Assembly (NCBI GenBank): GCA_028023455.1
Contig: JAQFVV010006473.1
Coordinates: 434,001-498,000 of the forward strand
DNA: 64,000 bases
Source: Epiperipatus broadwayi
Taxonomy: Eukaryota > Onychophora > Udeonychophora > Euonychophora > Peripatidae
Direction: 5' to 3'
The notes under the pieces were generated by a model, which saw only the letters and a list, made by a program, of their open reading frames with translations, was not told the DNA's origin and ran no database searches. Below are positions 49,701 through 62,874 of this stretch, one piece after another. Each line of letters starts with the position of its first letter. Position 1 is the first letter of the stretch. The position numbers and the translations under genes are program-made.

Positions 49701-50199
49701 ATTTATGAGTTTTTTTTAAGATAGTTTTATTTAAGATTTTTTTTTTTTATTATTATTATTATTATTGTTTTATTATTGTTTATTATGACTTTTATTATTG
49801 ATATTTTATTTTTTTTTTTTTAATTATGTATATTGTTTTTTGTTATTTTTTTGTTTGTTGAAGGTATATTTGTGTTTATTTAGTAATTATATATATAAGT
49901 GAGGTTTTATTGGTTTTAATTTATAAGAGATTGGTAATTTGGGTATTTAGTATGGGTTTGGAGTTAATTTTTAATATTTTATTTAATGATATTAGAAGGA
50001 TTAAAAATTTGTCTAAATTGGTGATAAGATAGAATCTTACGATTGAGATTTATTTTCTTAAAAATGTAGGGATTTAGTGTTTTCCTAGGTGTTTTTATTA
50101 ATTTTAGTAAAAAAAAAGTTGATTAAAATAAAATTTAGTTTTAAGTACAAACATATATATTGAATAGTTTTTAAAAGATAATTTGAAGTTTTATAATTT
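49701..50199. other. T/G-rich junction between Penelope-like copies B and C
   Basis: T homopolymers and ATT repeats dominate on the plus strand. It probably joins the 3' UTR of copy B to the 5' region of copy C. The exact boundary is not visible. Confidence 0.4.
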
Positions 50200-52200
50200 A
50201 TTTATCTATATAAAAGGAATAGATTTTATCTAGAAAGGAGCAATTTTAATATTCAATTTGTTTTTTTATGAGAAGTTTAGACAGAATAGGCAATTTATAT
50301 GTAAAATATGAAGAAAATTAAAGTGGTGTTTGGGAAAGAATAAAGTTATTGGGATAAAGGTTATGAGATAATGTTTGAGGATAGAGTTGTTAATCTTACG
50401 GTTTGATAAATGATAGAGAATTAGATATTGGTAAAGGCCCAAATTTTGTTCATTTCATTCAAAAATATAGTTTTTGATACAATTCGCTATTGAATCTAGT
50501 ATTTAGTGATGAGCGAAAGTTGGTATTCAATCGATTTGAATAAAAGTTAAAAGGAAAGAAAAATTGTTATTAATCCTGTAAGATTAAAATCTTAAAAATA
50601 GGTTAATTGCTAATGATGTAATATTTAAGACTGGTAGTTTGTATTATGAGGAGATGATTTAAAGAAAATGGATAGAGATAAATAATGGAAATATATGGTT
50701 AGATAAAAACCAGGTAATTTGATTAAAAGAAAATTGATAGAATTATGAAGAAATGGTAATTTAAAATTTTTAATAGAGTAGATATTTAAAATGCTATCCT
50801 AATGATTTAATAGCTAAGGTGTTGGAATATTAAAACATAAAGAGTTTCTAAGTTTATTTTATTTACAGGTTTGTAGAAGGTATTACTAGATTCTTGAATA
50901 ATTTTTAAAACAATTGTTGATTTTGGAGTACACGTTTTTTTTAGGTTTTGATAAATAATAATTTTAAAATGGAAGTAGTTGGGTATTTGGAGTTTAGATA
51001 TTGAAATATGTATTGTCTGTTAATAGGTTAAGCAGTATTGATTTCTTTGTGTATTGATTAAGAAAGTCTTTATCAAAAATAAAATTAAGGTAATTAAAGA
51101 TTTGCTTTTGTTATTGGAAGATTCTATGTATTTTACTTATAAAGGTAATTTTTATAAGATTAAGGAAGGGTGGATAATAGGTTATATTCTTCCGATCTCT
51201 TTAGTATGTTCAGTTTATATTAGTTTTATGGAAGAGGAAATTATTATTAAAAAGAATTGTTTATATGTAAAATTATTTGTCAGATATGTTGATGATTGTT
51301 TATTTGTTGTTGAGAATGGTAAATTGAAGGAATTTGTAAATGAGTTTAATTGTTTTGATCCTTCTATAAAATTTGTGTTAGAAGGAGGGGGGTTAGATTT
51401 TGGTAAGTTAAAATTTTTAGATCTTTTGGTGATTAGAAATGTAGAAACTAATTGTTTATTGTGCAGTCATTTAGTTAAAAATAAAGAATTAAGATCTATA
51501 ATTAAACCTGATAGCTATCAGTCTTATCTCATAAAGTAGCTGCTTTAAGAAATTATTGTCATAGGAATATTAAATTAAATAATTCTAGGGGGTAGTTTGT
51601 TTCAGAAATATCAATTTTATAAAGATTATTTAAGTGTTGGATACTCTGATAAATTTGTTAAAAGTATTTTATTTAATAGTAATATTTGTAAGGATGTAAA
51701 GGTAAAGAAAAATATGATTTTATTTCTTTGCCATTTAAATTGTCTTCTTATAAAATTGTGTGTAGAAATAGTAAATTGTTTGGAAATAAGAAAATTGCTT
51801 GGAAAAGGGGTGTTACATTGAATAATTTATTGAATAATACAAAGGAAGTTTTTGATAGAAAGACTATTCCTGGTGTGGTATATTTATTCCTTGTTTATTT
51901 TGTAAGAAGGTTTACATAGGTCAGAGTAGTTTGAGTTTAAATGAAAGAGTAAAGGTTCATAAAAGTAGAGTTAAAAATAGATACTTAGTCTGCTTTGTAT
52001 GTCCATGAAAAAGATACAGGCCACACTATTGATTTTGATGAAGCTAAGGTTGTCTTCTTTGAGAGAAATGAAATCAAAAGAAGAATTAAAGAGTCTTTAT
52101 TATTGAAAATTTATGATTCTGAAGCAATTAACTTATTTAAGAGTTCTTTTAATATTAAGGGTGGATGGGAAGTGAATGGATTTGTGGGTAGTTTTTAATA
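50200..52200 (+). pseudogene. Penelope-like copy C: longest copy, N-terminal region, RT and GIY-YIG endonuclease, frame-broken
   Basis: The N-terminal part shows RELDIGKGPNF (about 50410-50445), like the Leu-x-Lys-Gly box that precedes the RT in this family. The RT follows: eroded finger motif near 50820; KEGWIIGYILPISLVCSVY; FVRYVDDCLFVVENG (YVDD near 51283); FLDLLV. The 51054-51539 stretch is open. Linker and GIY-YIG come next: RGVTLNNLLNN, VYIGQS near 51914, EKDTGHTIDFDEA and a complete C-terminus with INLFKSSFNIKGGWEVNG ending at about 52197. At least four single-base deletions interrupt it. It is the best template of the family in this window. Confidence 0.85.
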
Positions 52201-52237
52201 GTATATATAAGTTGTGTTTTTTTTATTATTTCTTTAC

Positions 52238-52267
52238 ACTTGAGAAGTCTGCTTGTAGCAGTGAAAC
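52238..52267 (+). ncRNA. Hammerhead-like remnant in the Penelope 3' UTR
   Basis: CTTGAGA, then stem CTGC / GCAG with loop ttgta, then GAAAC. The layout matches the other Penelope 3' motifs, but CTTGAGA does not fit CUGANGA. Copy A carries the identical version on the minus strand near 47247-47278, so the variant is a family trait, not a sequencing slip. Confidence 0.35.
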
Positions 52268-52542
52268 CTTAGGTTGTGTTTTAATATTATTTTTATTCTG
52301 GTCTGGTTTAATTTTAGATTTGGGGTAGTTTTGATTTTCAGGCATATGTATAAAAAAGTAAATGTGGTTAAAAAAATATTATTTGAACATATTTTCAAAC
52401 TTTCCTATTATTTATTATATTTATTTATTACATTTTGTCTACAATTGATTTCAATTAATTAATAATTCATAAAATGTTCTTTAATTGTTAAAAGAAGGTT
52501 GCCTTTATAACAGATTGAGATTGTTGATTGTTATCTCTATTG

Positions 52543-52543
<1 letters not shown>

Positions 52544-52580
<37 letters not shown>
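52544..52580. repeat. (TA)n microsatellite
   Basis: About 37 bases of TA, followed by a small hairpin (aagattc...gaatctt). Confidence 0.95.
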
Positions 52581-52584
<4 letters not shown>

Positions 52585-54764
52585 AGTAAGATTCACATTC
52601 GAATCTTAAGTTTCACCTTTTCTATCGTCTCTCATCCACCACCCTCTCCTATTCAAATTTAAACTTTTTTTTGTATCGAATTGTGTGTGTAGCAATTCTA
52701 AAAATGTATAAATATATGTAAAATCCACCATAAACACACACACATTTCGATAACAAATTTAAAGCAATAGATAAAAATAATTAATGTAATTTGTATTTCT
52801 CTTTTAGTTATATAAAAATATATAATTTTAACAATTTATTTTAAATTATAAAGATCGTTATTTATTGCTGTGTTTAAATTTCATATTTAATAATAATTTT
52901 AGAAATCTGATTGTAATTTAAGTAAAAGTAAAAATAATTGTATATTCCGTTTTGGATTTAAAATTTTGAAAGTAATGGTCGATGAGAGATAATAGATTAA
53001 TTAAAAAGAAAAATTCCCTAAAATCTTTAATTACAAAATGTAAATGTAAAAATAAACTTGAACAATAGAAATGCAGATTTCTATATAAATTAAACTTACA
53101 AGAATGTATTGATTCTCCTTGGTGCAAATGAATGGATCCAAAAATAAAATCGAACAAAAGTAAAAAGATAAGATCAAAGAAAGGAGGACATTTCGAATTT
53201 TTCTCAGAACTTTTAGTAAGACTTTAGCTGTGCTCTCGATCAGTTGAGAGTCTCCAAGATCTTAAATTAATTTATCTACCACATTATGTTTGAGTAAAAA
53301 GAGCCTGGAATATTCTCCTTGGGGATGATTGATCATATCCCATGAACCTTCATATATGCCCTCCACAAAATCAACCAAGAAGATCTGATGCCAAACAATT
53401 ATAAAGCTGCTGCTGCTGTTAAAATAAATGAATAACCTAAATGCTGGAAAGAACTGCTACTTCTGAAATCATGGACAATTTGCTACTGAATCTGAAAACT
53501 TCTTATAAAACAGGTACCTGTACCCAAAGGCCTAGCATACTCTAATTAATAATCACACTATAGCTCACTCTCTATATAACTTGTAAAACTCTAAATTGTA
53601 AAACTCTGAATTTAATGATTAATTTATTATATAAATTTCTTTAATAATCTAGCTTACCTACTTCTATCTTTTCTTGGGTAGATATTTCTAAATTTTACAA
53701 TTTTATTACCTAATTATAGCATGCTTATAAGATTTCTGACTGGACCTCATCAAATTTAAATATAGATTTTAATCAAAACAGTTGCCATCTTGTCCAGCAA
53801 CCTATTAATATATTTTGTTATATACTCTTTTTGGCTGGTCATCTCGGAAATCTCCATAATTTTCTAAATGCAAATCCATGATTACTTGAAACAGGGAATG
53901 CGTGTCCTGCAAATCCTCATTAATATTTATTTCTATAAATTACTTAATATTTTCATATAAATCAACATGCATTCAATGCTTCATTTATTGTAATGCAGGA
54001 TTCTACTACTTAGCAAATGGCTGACATATTTGTTATTAATACTCATCCAGCTTACCTATTGTTTTATATTTTATTAAGTTTTTAAGTAATAATTCTGTAA
54101 ATCGCATTTCTTTGAGAGTCAAAAAAGTTCTTTATTAAATGTTGATGATGTAGGGCTGAGTTAAAAAATATATTTAAATCTAAACAGAATAGTCTGTAGA
54201 TTATACATGTGTTACATTTTAGAGATGCGATGACCTATTATAAGCCTTGGATACTCTGGATTCTATAGGATTGAAATTAATTCCAGTCATCCTACACAAG
54301 CAGACAAATAAATATTCCCGTAGGACTTGACGACCTTCATGCAGCCAGGAAGTAATCGTGGCATGAACCAATTGCCCCTAGTTATGTTTATGTGACACCT
54401 TATCTCTTTGAGCCTATGGCAAACACCATCCCTTTGTTATAAACTCATCCATGGCTCCACAGTTTTAATATACTGCCACCCTCATATCGCCTTTCTAGAC
54501 ATACCATGTGTTTTGATTATTAACTTTATTACTCAATATATAACTCTGTCTCTGCATTAGTGACATAACTCATTCTCAAATAAATGTCTGTCCATAGTAA
54601 TTAGTAAATATATTCTTTAATTAAATAAATATATGTCCACCATTACAATTATTAATTCTACTTTAGACACTTACATTGCAAAGATATAAATCCCAAAGGC
54701 ATGCTCATGAAATACTTGCTCGAGAATTTAGGTAGCTAGATTACATCAGCCAAATAAATATAAC
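52581..54764. other. Spacer with C-rich and slightly G+C-richer blocks, no confident gene
   Basis: A plus-strand frame at 53033-53270, with three stops, reads TKCKCKNKLEQ, then KCRFLYKLNLQECIDSPWC, spacing cysteines like a decayed metal-binding tail. No family can be named. The 53.2-54.5 kb block has more G and C than its surroundings, without recognisable repeat ends. Confidence 0.3.
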
Positions 54765-54985
54765 TCTTTGTAAAATATAACAGTATCAGAAATACTGCTA
54801 CTGAGGTTTTAAATATAACAAAATATTATTGGTTAAATGATTTCATATAAAATATTTTAGATAAATAAATGTATATCTTTGTAAAGTATAACAGTATCGG
54901 AAATACCTCTACCGAGATTTTAAATATAATAAAATATTATTAATTTGATGATCAAAAAATGTTTTAAATAAATAATTTCAAACTA
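54765..54985. repeat. 111-bp diverged tandem duplication
   Basis: tctttgtaaaatataacagt at 54765 returns as tctttgtaaagtataacagt at 54876, and the following bases match with roughly 15 percent change. Confidence 0.7.
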
Positions 54986-55229
54986 TACATCTTCCATTAT
55001 GTCTTTATTTATTCGATACCCATACAATATAATATTTCCTCAATTCTGTAAAATATAAATGTTTAATATTAGGGTTATTATTGGCTAATTTGAAAATAAA
55101 TTCTTGAATCACTTGCATCTCCATGACCACCATGCCTAAAGAAATATTTACTAATGTAGCATCAGATGCATTATTTTGTAGACTGTATTGTGGAACCGAT
55201 AAACTATGTTCAAACTCAATACTACAGGT

Positions 55230-55333
55230 GGCTTCGCTACCTAGATGGTGCTGCAGTTCTGTGTGGTGGTCGAATTCTGCACTATGTTAATGAATCAGAT
55301 GAATCTGACCATTACAATATATATATATATATA
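55230..55333. repeat. Repeat end TCTGACCATTACA followed by (TA)n
   Basis: tctgaccattaca then (TA)n at 55317-55333 repeats the arrangement at 4519-4553. The preceding aggtggcttcgctacct can form a hairpin with a TTCG loop. Probably the 3' end of a small dispersed element. Confidence 0.4.
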
Positions 55334-58300
55334 ATGTAGTTTTTCAATTTTGATACATTATTCTATGGTTGTGAATAATAGTCAATTTTTATAGACATTT
55401 TAAATTTTATGTAATAGATAGTTGTAATGTATTATTTCATTTAGGGAATGGGATAAGATATACAATTTTCTCAATATTAAAGTTAAGTTAGCTTATTTTA
55501 AAACAATATAATTTAATGTAAGTAATAAAGGGGATATAAAATATTATTTATTATCAAATAAAAGTGAATAATTATTAAAATCATATAATATAATTTTAAA
55601 GGAATAATTCCAATGATTAAACTTAATATACAGTCTAATTTTAAATTACTATTTAATTATTATTTATTGAAATAATTTATGAAATAAATTCAAAATAAAA
55701 TGTGTGTTAATATGTGTGCATATATATTTATGTAACAATTAATTAAATTTTACTTCCTTGTCCTTAATTTAATTTATCACTTGTTTAAATAAATGTTGCA
55801 TTTTTATTTCATTGCATCAATGTTATAAAAATATTCAAAATAAATATTATAGTAACATAAATGATAAATTTTTATGTTTTCAAATTTAAATTGGAATAAA
55901 AAGTGTTTTTTATTAATGAATATATTTAAATATTGTATTGAAATAAAATTTAAAAAATATATCATCCAATAACATTTATTATTAAATTATTTAAAAAACT
56001 ACACAGAAATAATTAATATGTAAATTTTAGCAAATGTTGGGATATTAATTGATCAATCAAGTAGTGGTAAATTATTCCTATAAATATAGATGAGAAGATG
56101 CGAACAGGGTAAAAATCAAGTGATTTTCACAGGAAGAAAACTGTATTCTTTGTATTTATTAAATTTAAGTCTAAATTTATTTTAAATTTTATTATTTTAT
56201 CTTAAAAAGTAGTAACAGTAATTTATAAAACTACGGAAAATATTTTAAAAAGTTTATAGAAATATAAAATCATCCTCATCAACGTGCTGCACAAATCAAC
56301 TAAGAATGTATGATAATATAAGAAAAAATCTACTTCAGAAGATAAAAATGTCTTTGGTTGAACTATGTTACAAAATATCAAACTAGTTTGCCTACAGACC
56401 AAGATGAAGGATACATAAGGAATTTATATTTATTCATGTTCATATATTGAATGATAGAGAATATTTTATATTCACTTTAATAAATAGCAGTAATAAACAT
56501 AGACTTTTATTTAGAAATGCTATTTACATTTTCTATTTTTAATGACTTTAGTCAAGTATTGATAATTTTAAGAAGAAAGAGATAATGCTGACTAATTTTT
56601 AGTGAACATGTATTTATTAATTTATTCTGCTCAAGTAGTCATTTGTGAGTGCTTTAATATAATGAATATGGACTATATAGAAAGAGAACTCTAGAATTTT
56701 ATAATGTGACTAACAGGTATTATTAAAGTTATTAATATGCTAAATACAAATAACTGTGAGAAAAACTCTAAAAGTTTGTAAGTCTATTATCAACATTATT
56801 GAAATGATTAATATCTTAAATGTAAATGATATAAGCAACTTTATAAAATTATATAATTTTGGAGTGAATAGTTGAATGCTGAAAGAAAGAAAACTTATAA
56901 AATTTGATAATTGTCTTATTAAATAATAAATGCTTATTTATTAACTTGGTGGAATTTGTTTCTTCAATAACATAAGAATGAACTTTTATTACAAGAAATG
57001 TTTACATGTTATTGATAAGTGACATTTCCTTTGGATTTTTTCCATATATTGCATTCATGCTGCAAGGGATGATGAAATTGCATGGAGGGAAAAAAGAAAA
57101 AAAAATCTCTCTATTTACGTCAACTGGTTATTGTGGAAACTAGTGCTTCCTTTTGATTCAGCTCAAGAAATAAATGAAAAACTTTTTTTAATTATTGTAT
57201 TATGATATAGTTTTAAGTTAATATTAATATTTACAGTTATTAATATTTTAATAGTTTTAAGATTTAAATATTTTATATATTTTTTTGATATAAAGAAGAA
57301 AAAAAAATTAAAATTTTTCTTGGTTTTGTTGATTCTGATTCTATAATGTCAAGAAGTTATGTCAATTAGTGAATTACCAATAATAATCATAATAATATAT
57401 GATTAAGGTGAATTTAATTTACTTTGTTTAGTATAAGGTATTGGTATTTCATAATGCTAAAAAAAAACTTAGGTAAAATAAATACATATGATATTTATCA
57501 TACTTATATTCATGCAATGGTAAATTACAAGAGGTATGAATATAGCTATTATAATTTGTATATGAATATATATTATATGAATAATTGATCTCTGAACAAA
57601 TTATAAGTTATTAACTGAGTGTACTTGTGATAAGTTGAATTTCATAAACCATTTTTTTGTTTTAATTTAATCTTTTTGATGATCGAGATATGTAATGTTT
57701 AGAAGTTTGGATATTATTTTTATGAAAATATATATAGTATTTATCTGTGATGATTTTAGGATTTATAGAGTGTTTTGATAGACAATTAGTGATAGGAAAT
57801 ACTGTAGTGATAGGGATATATTTAATATTAAGCATAATACAGTTAAAGTAAGTCTGTATGTTTGTGATACATGGACAGTAGCATATTTCATAAATCTGTA
57901 AGAGCTTAAAGAGAAGCCAAGATAGAAATTAAGGTAGTCACAAGAAAAATGTGGCCTTAAGTTACATATCCATGCTATCATTATTTCTTATAGTTGTAGA
58001 ACATATCAGTTACTCACTTTTAATCATCACTATCACACTGGTCCCTACATTGTATTTGATAATTGTAAAGTTGAATAATCTAGACTCTCAAGTGATGTTA
58101 AGAAAGTAGTTAATGCAAGAAGAATTAAATATTGAACAAATAAAATATTAAAAGAGTGTTTTAAATAAAGATTTGAGAAATGTTTTTATTCCATTTTTTT
58201 TAGAGATCAAATTATGGAGTGTATTGTGGAGTGATATGAAATGTGATGATGAAAATAAAGCCTGATTGTAATGTATATTATTATAAATAAGAGAAGAAAA

Positions 58301-60184
58301 TACCATATCATACTTAAAATTAAAATAGTTATATATTTATTTTCTAATTAGAAATAAACATAAAACATATAATGAGTTATAGAATTATAATGAGATCATT
58401 CTATTATAGAATATTGAAAGTAAATAAATACTGAGATAGAAAAATATTATTTTTTATTCTTAAAAAAATGTAGAAGATAACATATAAGTTGTCTACATTA
58501 TTAGTATATTTAATGTAAAAGTATTATGGAATATTTTAATAGTTATAAAGTTTAATGTGAATGATAATATTTTATAATAGTAAATAATTTTGAAGAGCAA
58601 ATTATTTACTTTTCTTACGAGTATTTTTTTTAAATGTTAATTTCAAATTTTAAAATTAGTTTAATTTTTTTTTAAGTATAATATTTGCATCTTTTGGATT
58701 TTATATTGTTATAATAAATTGTTAATGTTGTTTTATAATTAACCAAGTACCTATAGTTTCTTTTCTTGTTATGCCCAAATCGTTATGCATAATCCTAACC
58801 ACACATGCATTATAATAATTAAATATAATTGAGTACTTTGCATGTAATCTAAATGAAATAATGAATAATAAACATATTATGATAGTTAAAAATATATTTT
58901 ATCTTGCATATAAAAATTAAATGATGCAAATGTTTATTTAGTTAACTCAATGATTATAGTAAAGATTAATATTTAGAATACCATAATAAAAATAAAATGA
59001 TTAGATATAATACATAATAATAAGGAATTATTTTAAAGTTTATTTATAATAATAAATATTGATTATTATTATTAGTTCATAATCTTAACTTAGTTTTAGT
59101 TTAGCTTACATGTAAATTAGTTAATGATTTTAAAAGATAAGAAGTAGTGAATATATTTGTTTCTTGATCATTATTATTTTTATATTGCTGGATGTATGTA
59201 AAATCTTCCATTTCATGTAGTTATATCAATTAATCTATTTATTTCAAAAAGTAATAATAATGACCCTGAGACTAATTGCATTATAAAATATTATTCAAGG
59301 AGAGATAGAATTATTTTATTAAATAAATATAAAATAATGGGATAGTTCAATTCAAGAAATGTCAATATTAAATATAATTTATTTTCTTAAGTGTGAGTCA
59401 TGGGATAATCACTAATATTTTAGGAAGTAGTGGGTATTGATATTCCTATGCCACTGGGGATATACCTTTTTGTATATTCTTAATATTAAAAAAGAGAGGT
59501 ATCTTATTGGTTGGTTCAATAATATGTTTCATGATTTGTAGTAATGCGAAATCATTAAACAATTTATATTAGTAAGAAGGCTGAGCTAGAGAAATTATTA
59601 TTTTATATTGTTAGGTAGGGAATAGCTTTACTTTTTTACTGCACCCAACTGTATAGGCATGATTGGTTATCAGAAGACCGAAGAATGTTTATTATATAAA
59701 AATATCATATTAGATTTTGTGATTTACAATTTAAGTAGTTATAGTTACACTGTTGTTATGTGTTAAACAAGTTGAAAATAAATAAATAAATTATCTAACC
59801 ATGTGGCTACAATTATCCAATAAATATTTAATTAATAATTATTTGATTCATAAGTATTATATGACAAATATGAGTAATATTTACATTAAGACATGTGCAA
59901 TTAATATATTATAATCATGTATTGTAGTGATAATAATGACATTGACAAAAAAACGAGACAAATATAACATTTTATAGTTTACTCAAAATATAAAAGAAAA
60001 TTATGTAAATGTGTAGTCTTAAAATATAAATGAAAAAGTGAAATATTGTTTTTCTCATAAGTTGTCATAAGAGAATAGTTGAGTGTATTGCGATGTTACT
60101 GATGAGAAATTTATAATAAAAATAAATGATAAAATTTTATAAAGATTTATTTTGTATTGTTAGTTTTTGTGAAAGTTTATTACA
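55334..60184. other. Long A+T-rich spacer, no gene seen
   Basis: Only short frames. Near 59655 a phrase, catgattggttatcagaaga, resembles the inside of the hAT-like element at 32531 and may be a remnant of the same family. Confidence 0.4.
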
Positions 60185-61422
60185 ATGAGTGATTTAGAGC
60201 AAGATATAGATAAGGAAATGCCCAGCCACATAGAAGAACTTATTGTTAGTGAAGTTAGTAAAGAGGAAGGAAAAAAGGAAGAGAACATATCAACCCCTGA
60301 AGAAGTTATTAATAATTCCAAAATTATGGATATGATGCAATTTTTAAGAAGTATGAGAGGAGAAACTAGGCAATCAATTGAATCACTTAAAGAAAATCAT
60401 AAATCCCTAGATAATAAATTTGAATTAATGAATAACAAATTAAAAAATAATAATCAATCTATTGTATTAATGAATAATAAACTGGAAGAAAATAATATCT
60501 CTATAATATTTACTAAGGCTGTAACCTCAATAATATGCACGTAAAATGCGATAGTAGGGACCTCTACAGGTCTTAACCACAAGCTTACATTTTGGAAGAA
60601 AGAAGGGGAACCCTTCTTTACTTCAACCTCCTTTCTATATAAATAGGTAAAGCTGAAGTAGTTAGATCTGAGAGTGTGAAGCTATTCAATACTTCACTAA
60701 TTAAGTCCACATTTCTTATTACACATTAATACTCGCAAAATCTTTTGATTTACAATGAGTCAATGGAAAGATCTTATAGTTAGAAATCTATTATAATAAT
60801 TTAAAGTTGTAATTATAAATTTATTTAAATGCACATTAATTATGTAAGTAATATTTACTAAGTCTCTAGATAATAAATTTGAATCTAAGAGAAAAGAAAA
60901 CAACAATATGTTGACTTAATGAATAATAAACTGGAAGAAAATAAACAATCTGTAAAATTAATAAGAAGGAGCTAAAAGATAAATTTGAAAATCTTAATAT
61001 AAGGTTTAATAAAAATGAAAAAATCTATAGAGTCATTGAAAATAGAGTTAATTCAGTTTGATAGAAAGCATCAAGAGATATTAGATCATAGGTTAAAAAA
61101 TATTGATAGTACTATTAGGGAATTTAAAAGTCAAGTAGAAGAGGGAGTACATCAGTGCAAAATTAATAACGATAATACTAATAAAAAATAGATATTTCCA
61201 AATATAATGTTATCAGCAGATATTAGAGAGTTGAAATTTTATATAAAGTTTATCACAGAAGAAATTGAAGTAGTAAAAGAGAAGGTTAAGTTGAAGGAAG
61301 AAGTTGAAAAGGAGTTAGCTGAGAAGTTACATGGGATAGAGATAAATAAATTAAAAGAACATAAATATAGATCCAAAGTGAGTGAGAATTTAAAGAGGTC
61401 ATGTGCTAATATGATTTTATAA
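60185..61422 (+). pseudogene. Gag-like coiled-coil protein, interrupted by an insertion and frameshifts
   Basis: Begins MSDLEQDIDKEMPSH after an A+T-rich leader. The acidic N-terminus is followed by heptad-like repeats built from NNKLEENN and LKENHKSLDNKF blocks, giving a coiled coil. At 60517 a 331-base insertion with a 14-bp target duplication interrupts it. Skipping the insertion, the frame resumes exactly (FTK then SLDNKF) to a stop near 60918. Later blocks in shifted frames (SIESLKIELIQFD, then ADIRELKFYIKF to 61422) continue the charged helical pattern. Similar coiled-coil N-termini occur in gag proteins of LTR retrotransposons of arthropods, but no zinc knuckle, protease or RT follows, so the assignment is tentative. 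A host coiled-coil gene is the alternative. Confidence 0.45.
60518..60848. mobile_element. Unclassified 331-bp insertion with 14-bp target duplication
   Basis: taatatttactaag occurs at 60504-60517 and 60849-60862, and removing one copy with the insert restores the coiled-coil reading frame. The insert has a TATA-like ctatataaatagg (60635-60647) and starts near gctgtaacc. It shows neither clear terminal inverted repeats nor an A tail. The duplication length fits target-primed retrotransposition better than LTR or hAT integration. Confidence 0.6.
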
Positions 61423-62860
61423 TTTTATTTATTAAATTTAATATTTATTATATGTGGCTCATATTCATTAGTAAAATCTCTTTCATACTGAGAACATTTG
61501 ATGACATTTTAAATGTGATGCTAGTTAATTGTAAAATTACAATAGTTTATTTTAGTGCATTTTTTACAATTAAATTTATTAGTTATGCATTTTTTTGTGT
61601 ATTCTGCTATTATCTATTAGTATTTTCATATATTTTTCACACTTGACCATTTGATAACATTTAAAATGTGATGTTTATTGATTATAAAATGAAAATAATT
61701 TGTTAAACTCTAAATATTTTTAAAATTTGTATTTTTAGACTAACATAATATCTGTTGTATTTTGATTTTAATACTTTGTACTTCTGCTAACATAGATGCA
61801 TGATTATGCTAATTTTTTGTCATTTACTAATTACTATTTATTTTTGATATTTGATTTTCGTTTTTTTTTGTCACATAATTTTGCTAATATTTTTGGATTA
61901 TTTTCTAATCACTAATATCTGCTAAATATTGTTTTTTGATATGTTATATTTTAAAAGTAAAATACCATAGTATTGTTTTTAATTTTTTACTATACTAAGT
62001 TTTTTTTGGTTATTTTCTAATTACTAATATTTTTGATATTTGATTTTTTTGGTCTTTTTTTATTGCAAATTTATTTGATATTTGAATTTAAAAATTACTT
62101 AATATTGCTTTGGTTATGTGATTTCACTTATTTTATGATAGTTCTTTTTTATTTTTTGATGAAAATTATAATTATTTTATGAGTACGGAACAAAATCTAT
62201 GGAACTCATTTTTATTAATTGGAGAATATTATCTGACATTTTTAAACATTTTTGTCATTTGGTTAAAGTCAATAGTAGTTTTAGGATTCCTCTGGTGTCC
62301 AAAATGGTGCATAGCACATATTATATTGGCACATCTATTTTATTTATCAAGTTGTAATAGTGTGTGTCAATTCGTAATATATTGTTTATCATGAATTCTG
62401 GAGACTCTTTTATTGGGTTACTTATCTGAAAAGGATCTTATATATGTAAGGTTGACATTGCCATAAATTCATGTCAAACATTTTAATTATAGCTATTTCA
62501 AAAACTTGCAAAAGATATAATTTTTTATCATTTTTAGAATATAAAAACAATAAAAAAAATTTCAGATGTTTTTATTTTTTAAAATAATATCAATTATAAC
62601 AATTTGCCAATGTATGTATATAAATGAGCAATTTTTTATTAAGTATTTTATAAGTTTATATTATTATTAACTTTTTCATAATTAAATTTAAAATTACTTT
62701 ACACAATATTAAAAAATTATCTCGTACAATATTTGAAAGAAGTCTTTAAATATATATTTTATTATTAACATATAAAAAATTAAAAATGTAATGCACATAT
62801 AAGTGTGCACATATAGTGTTCTGGGTTGTTTTCTTCTTAAAATGTTTTTTTAAATGATTA
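61423..62860. other. T-rich spacer with degenerate internal repeats, no gene seen
   Basis: Phrases such as tgatatttgattttt and ggttattttctaattacta recur between 61840 and 62090, and catttgatgacattttaaatgtgatg near 61496 recurs slightly altered near 61649. The frame at 62179-62394 is hydrophobic and without a motif. Confidence 0.4.
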
Positions 62861-62874
62861 TATTTAAATGGTTG

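Larger units (their letters stand above)
47131..52347. mobile_element. Composite Penelope-like insertion: inverted copy plus two direct copies, with 14-bp flanking repeat
   Basis: The direct repeat attttcaggcatat lies at 47131-47144 and 52334-52347, immediately outside Penelope-like sequence. Inside are three copies of one family: A, minus strand, 47145-48113; B, plus, about 48102-49700; C, plus, about 50200-52333. A and B meet head to head over a short shared A/T stretch (48101-48113), and B and C are head to tail. An inverted 5'-truncated copy next to a longer copy is a known product of Penelope-like retrotransposition, and the flanking repeat suggests the block arrived as one event. Confidence 0.75.

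Noticed and set aside
59640-59720. Second hAT-like element
   Set aside because: One phrase resembles the inside of the element at 32.5 kb, but no inverted ends or target duplication are visible.
62179-62394. Hydrophobic 71-codon frame as a membrane protein
   Set aside because: Hydrophobicity is expected from T-rich DNA; no other support.
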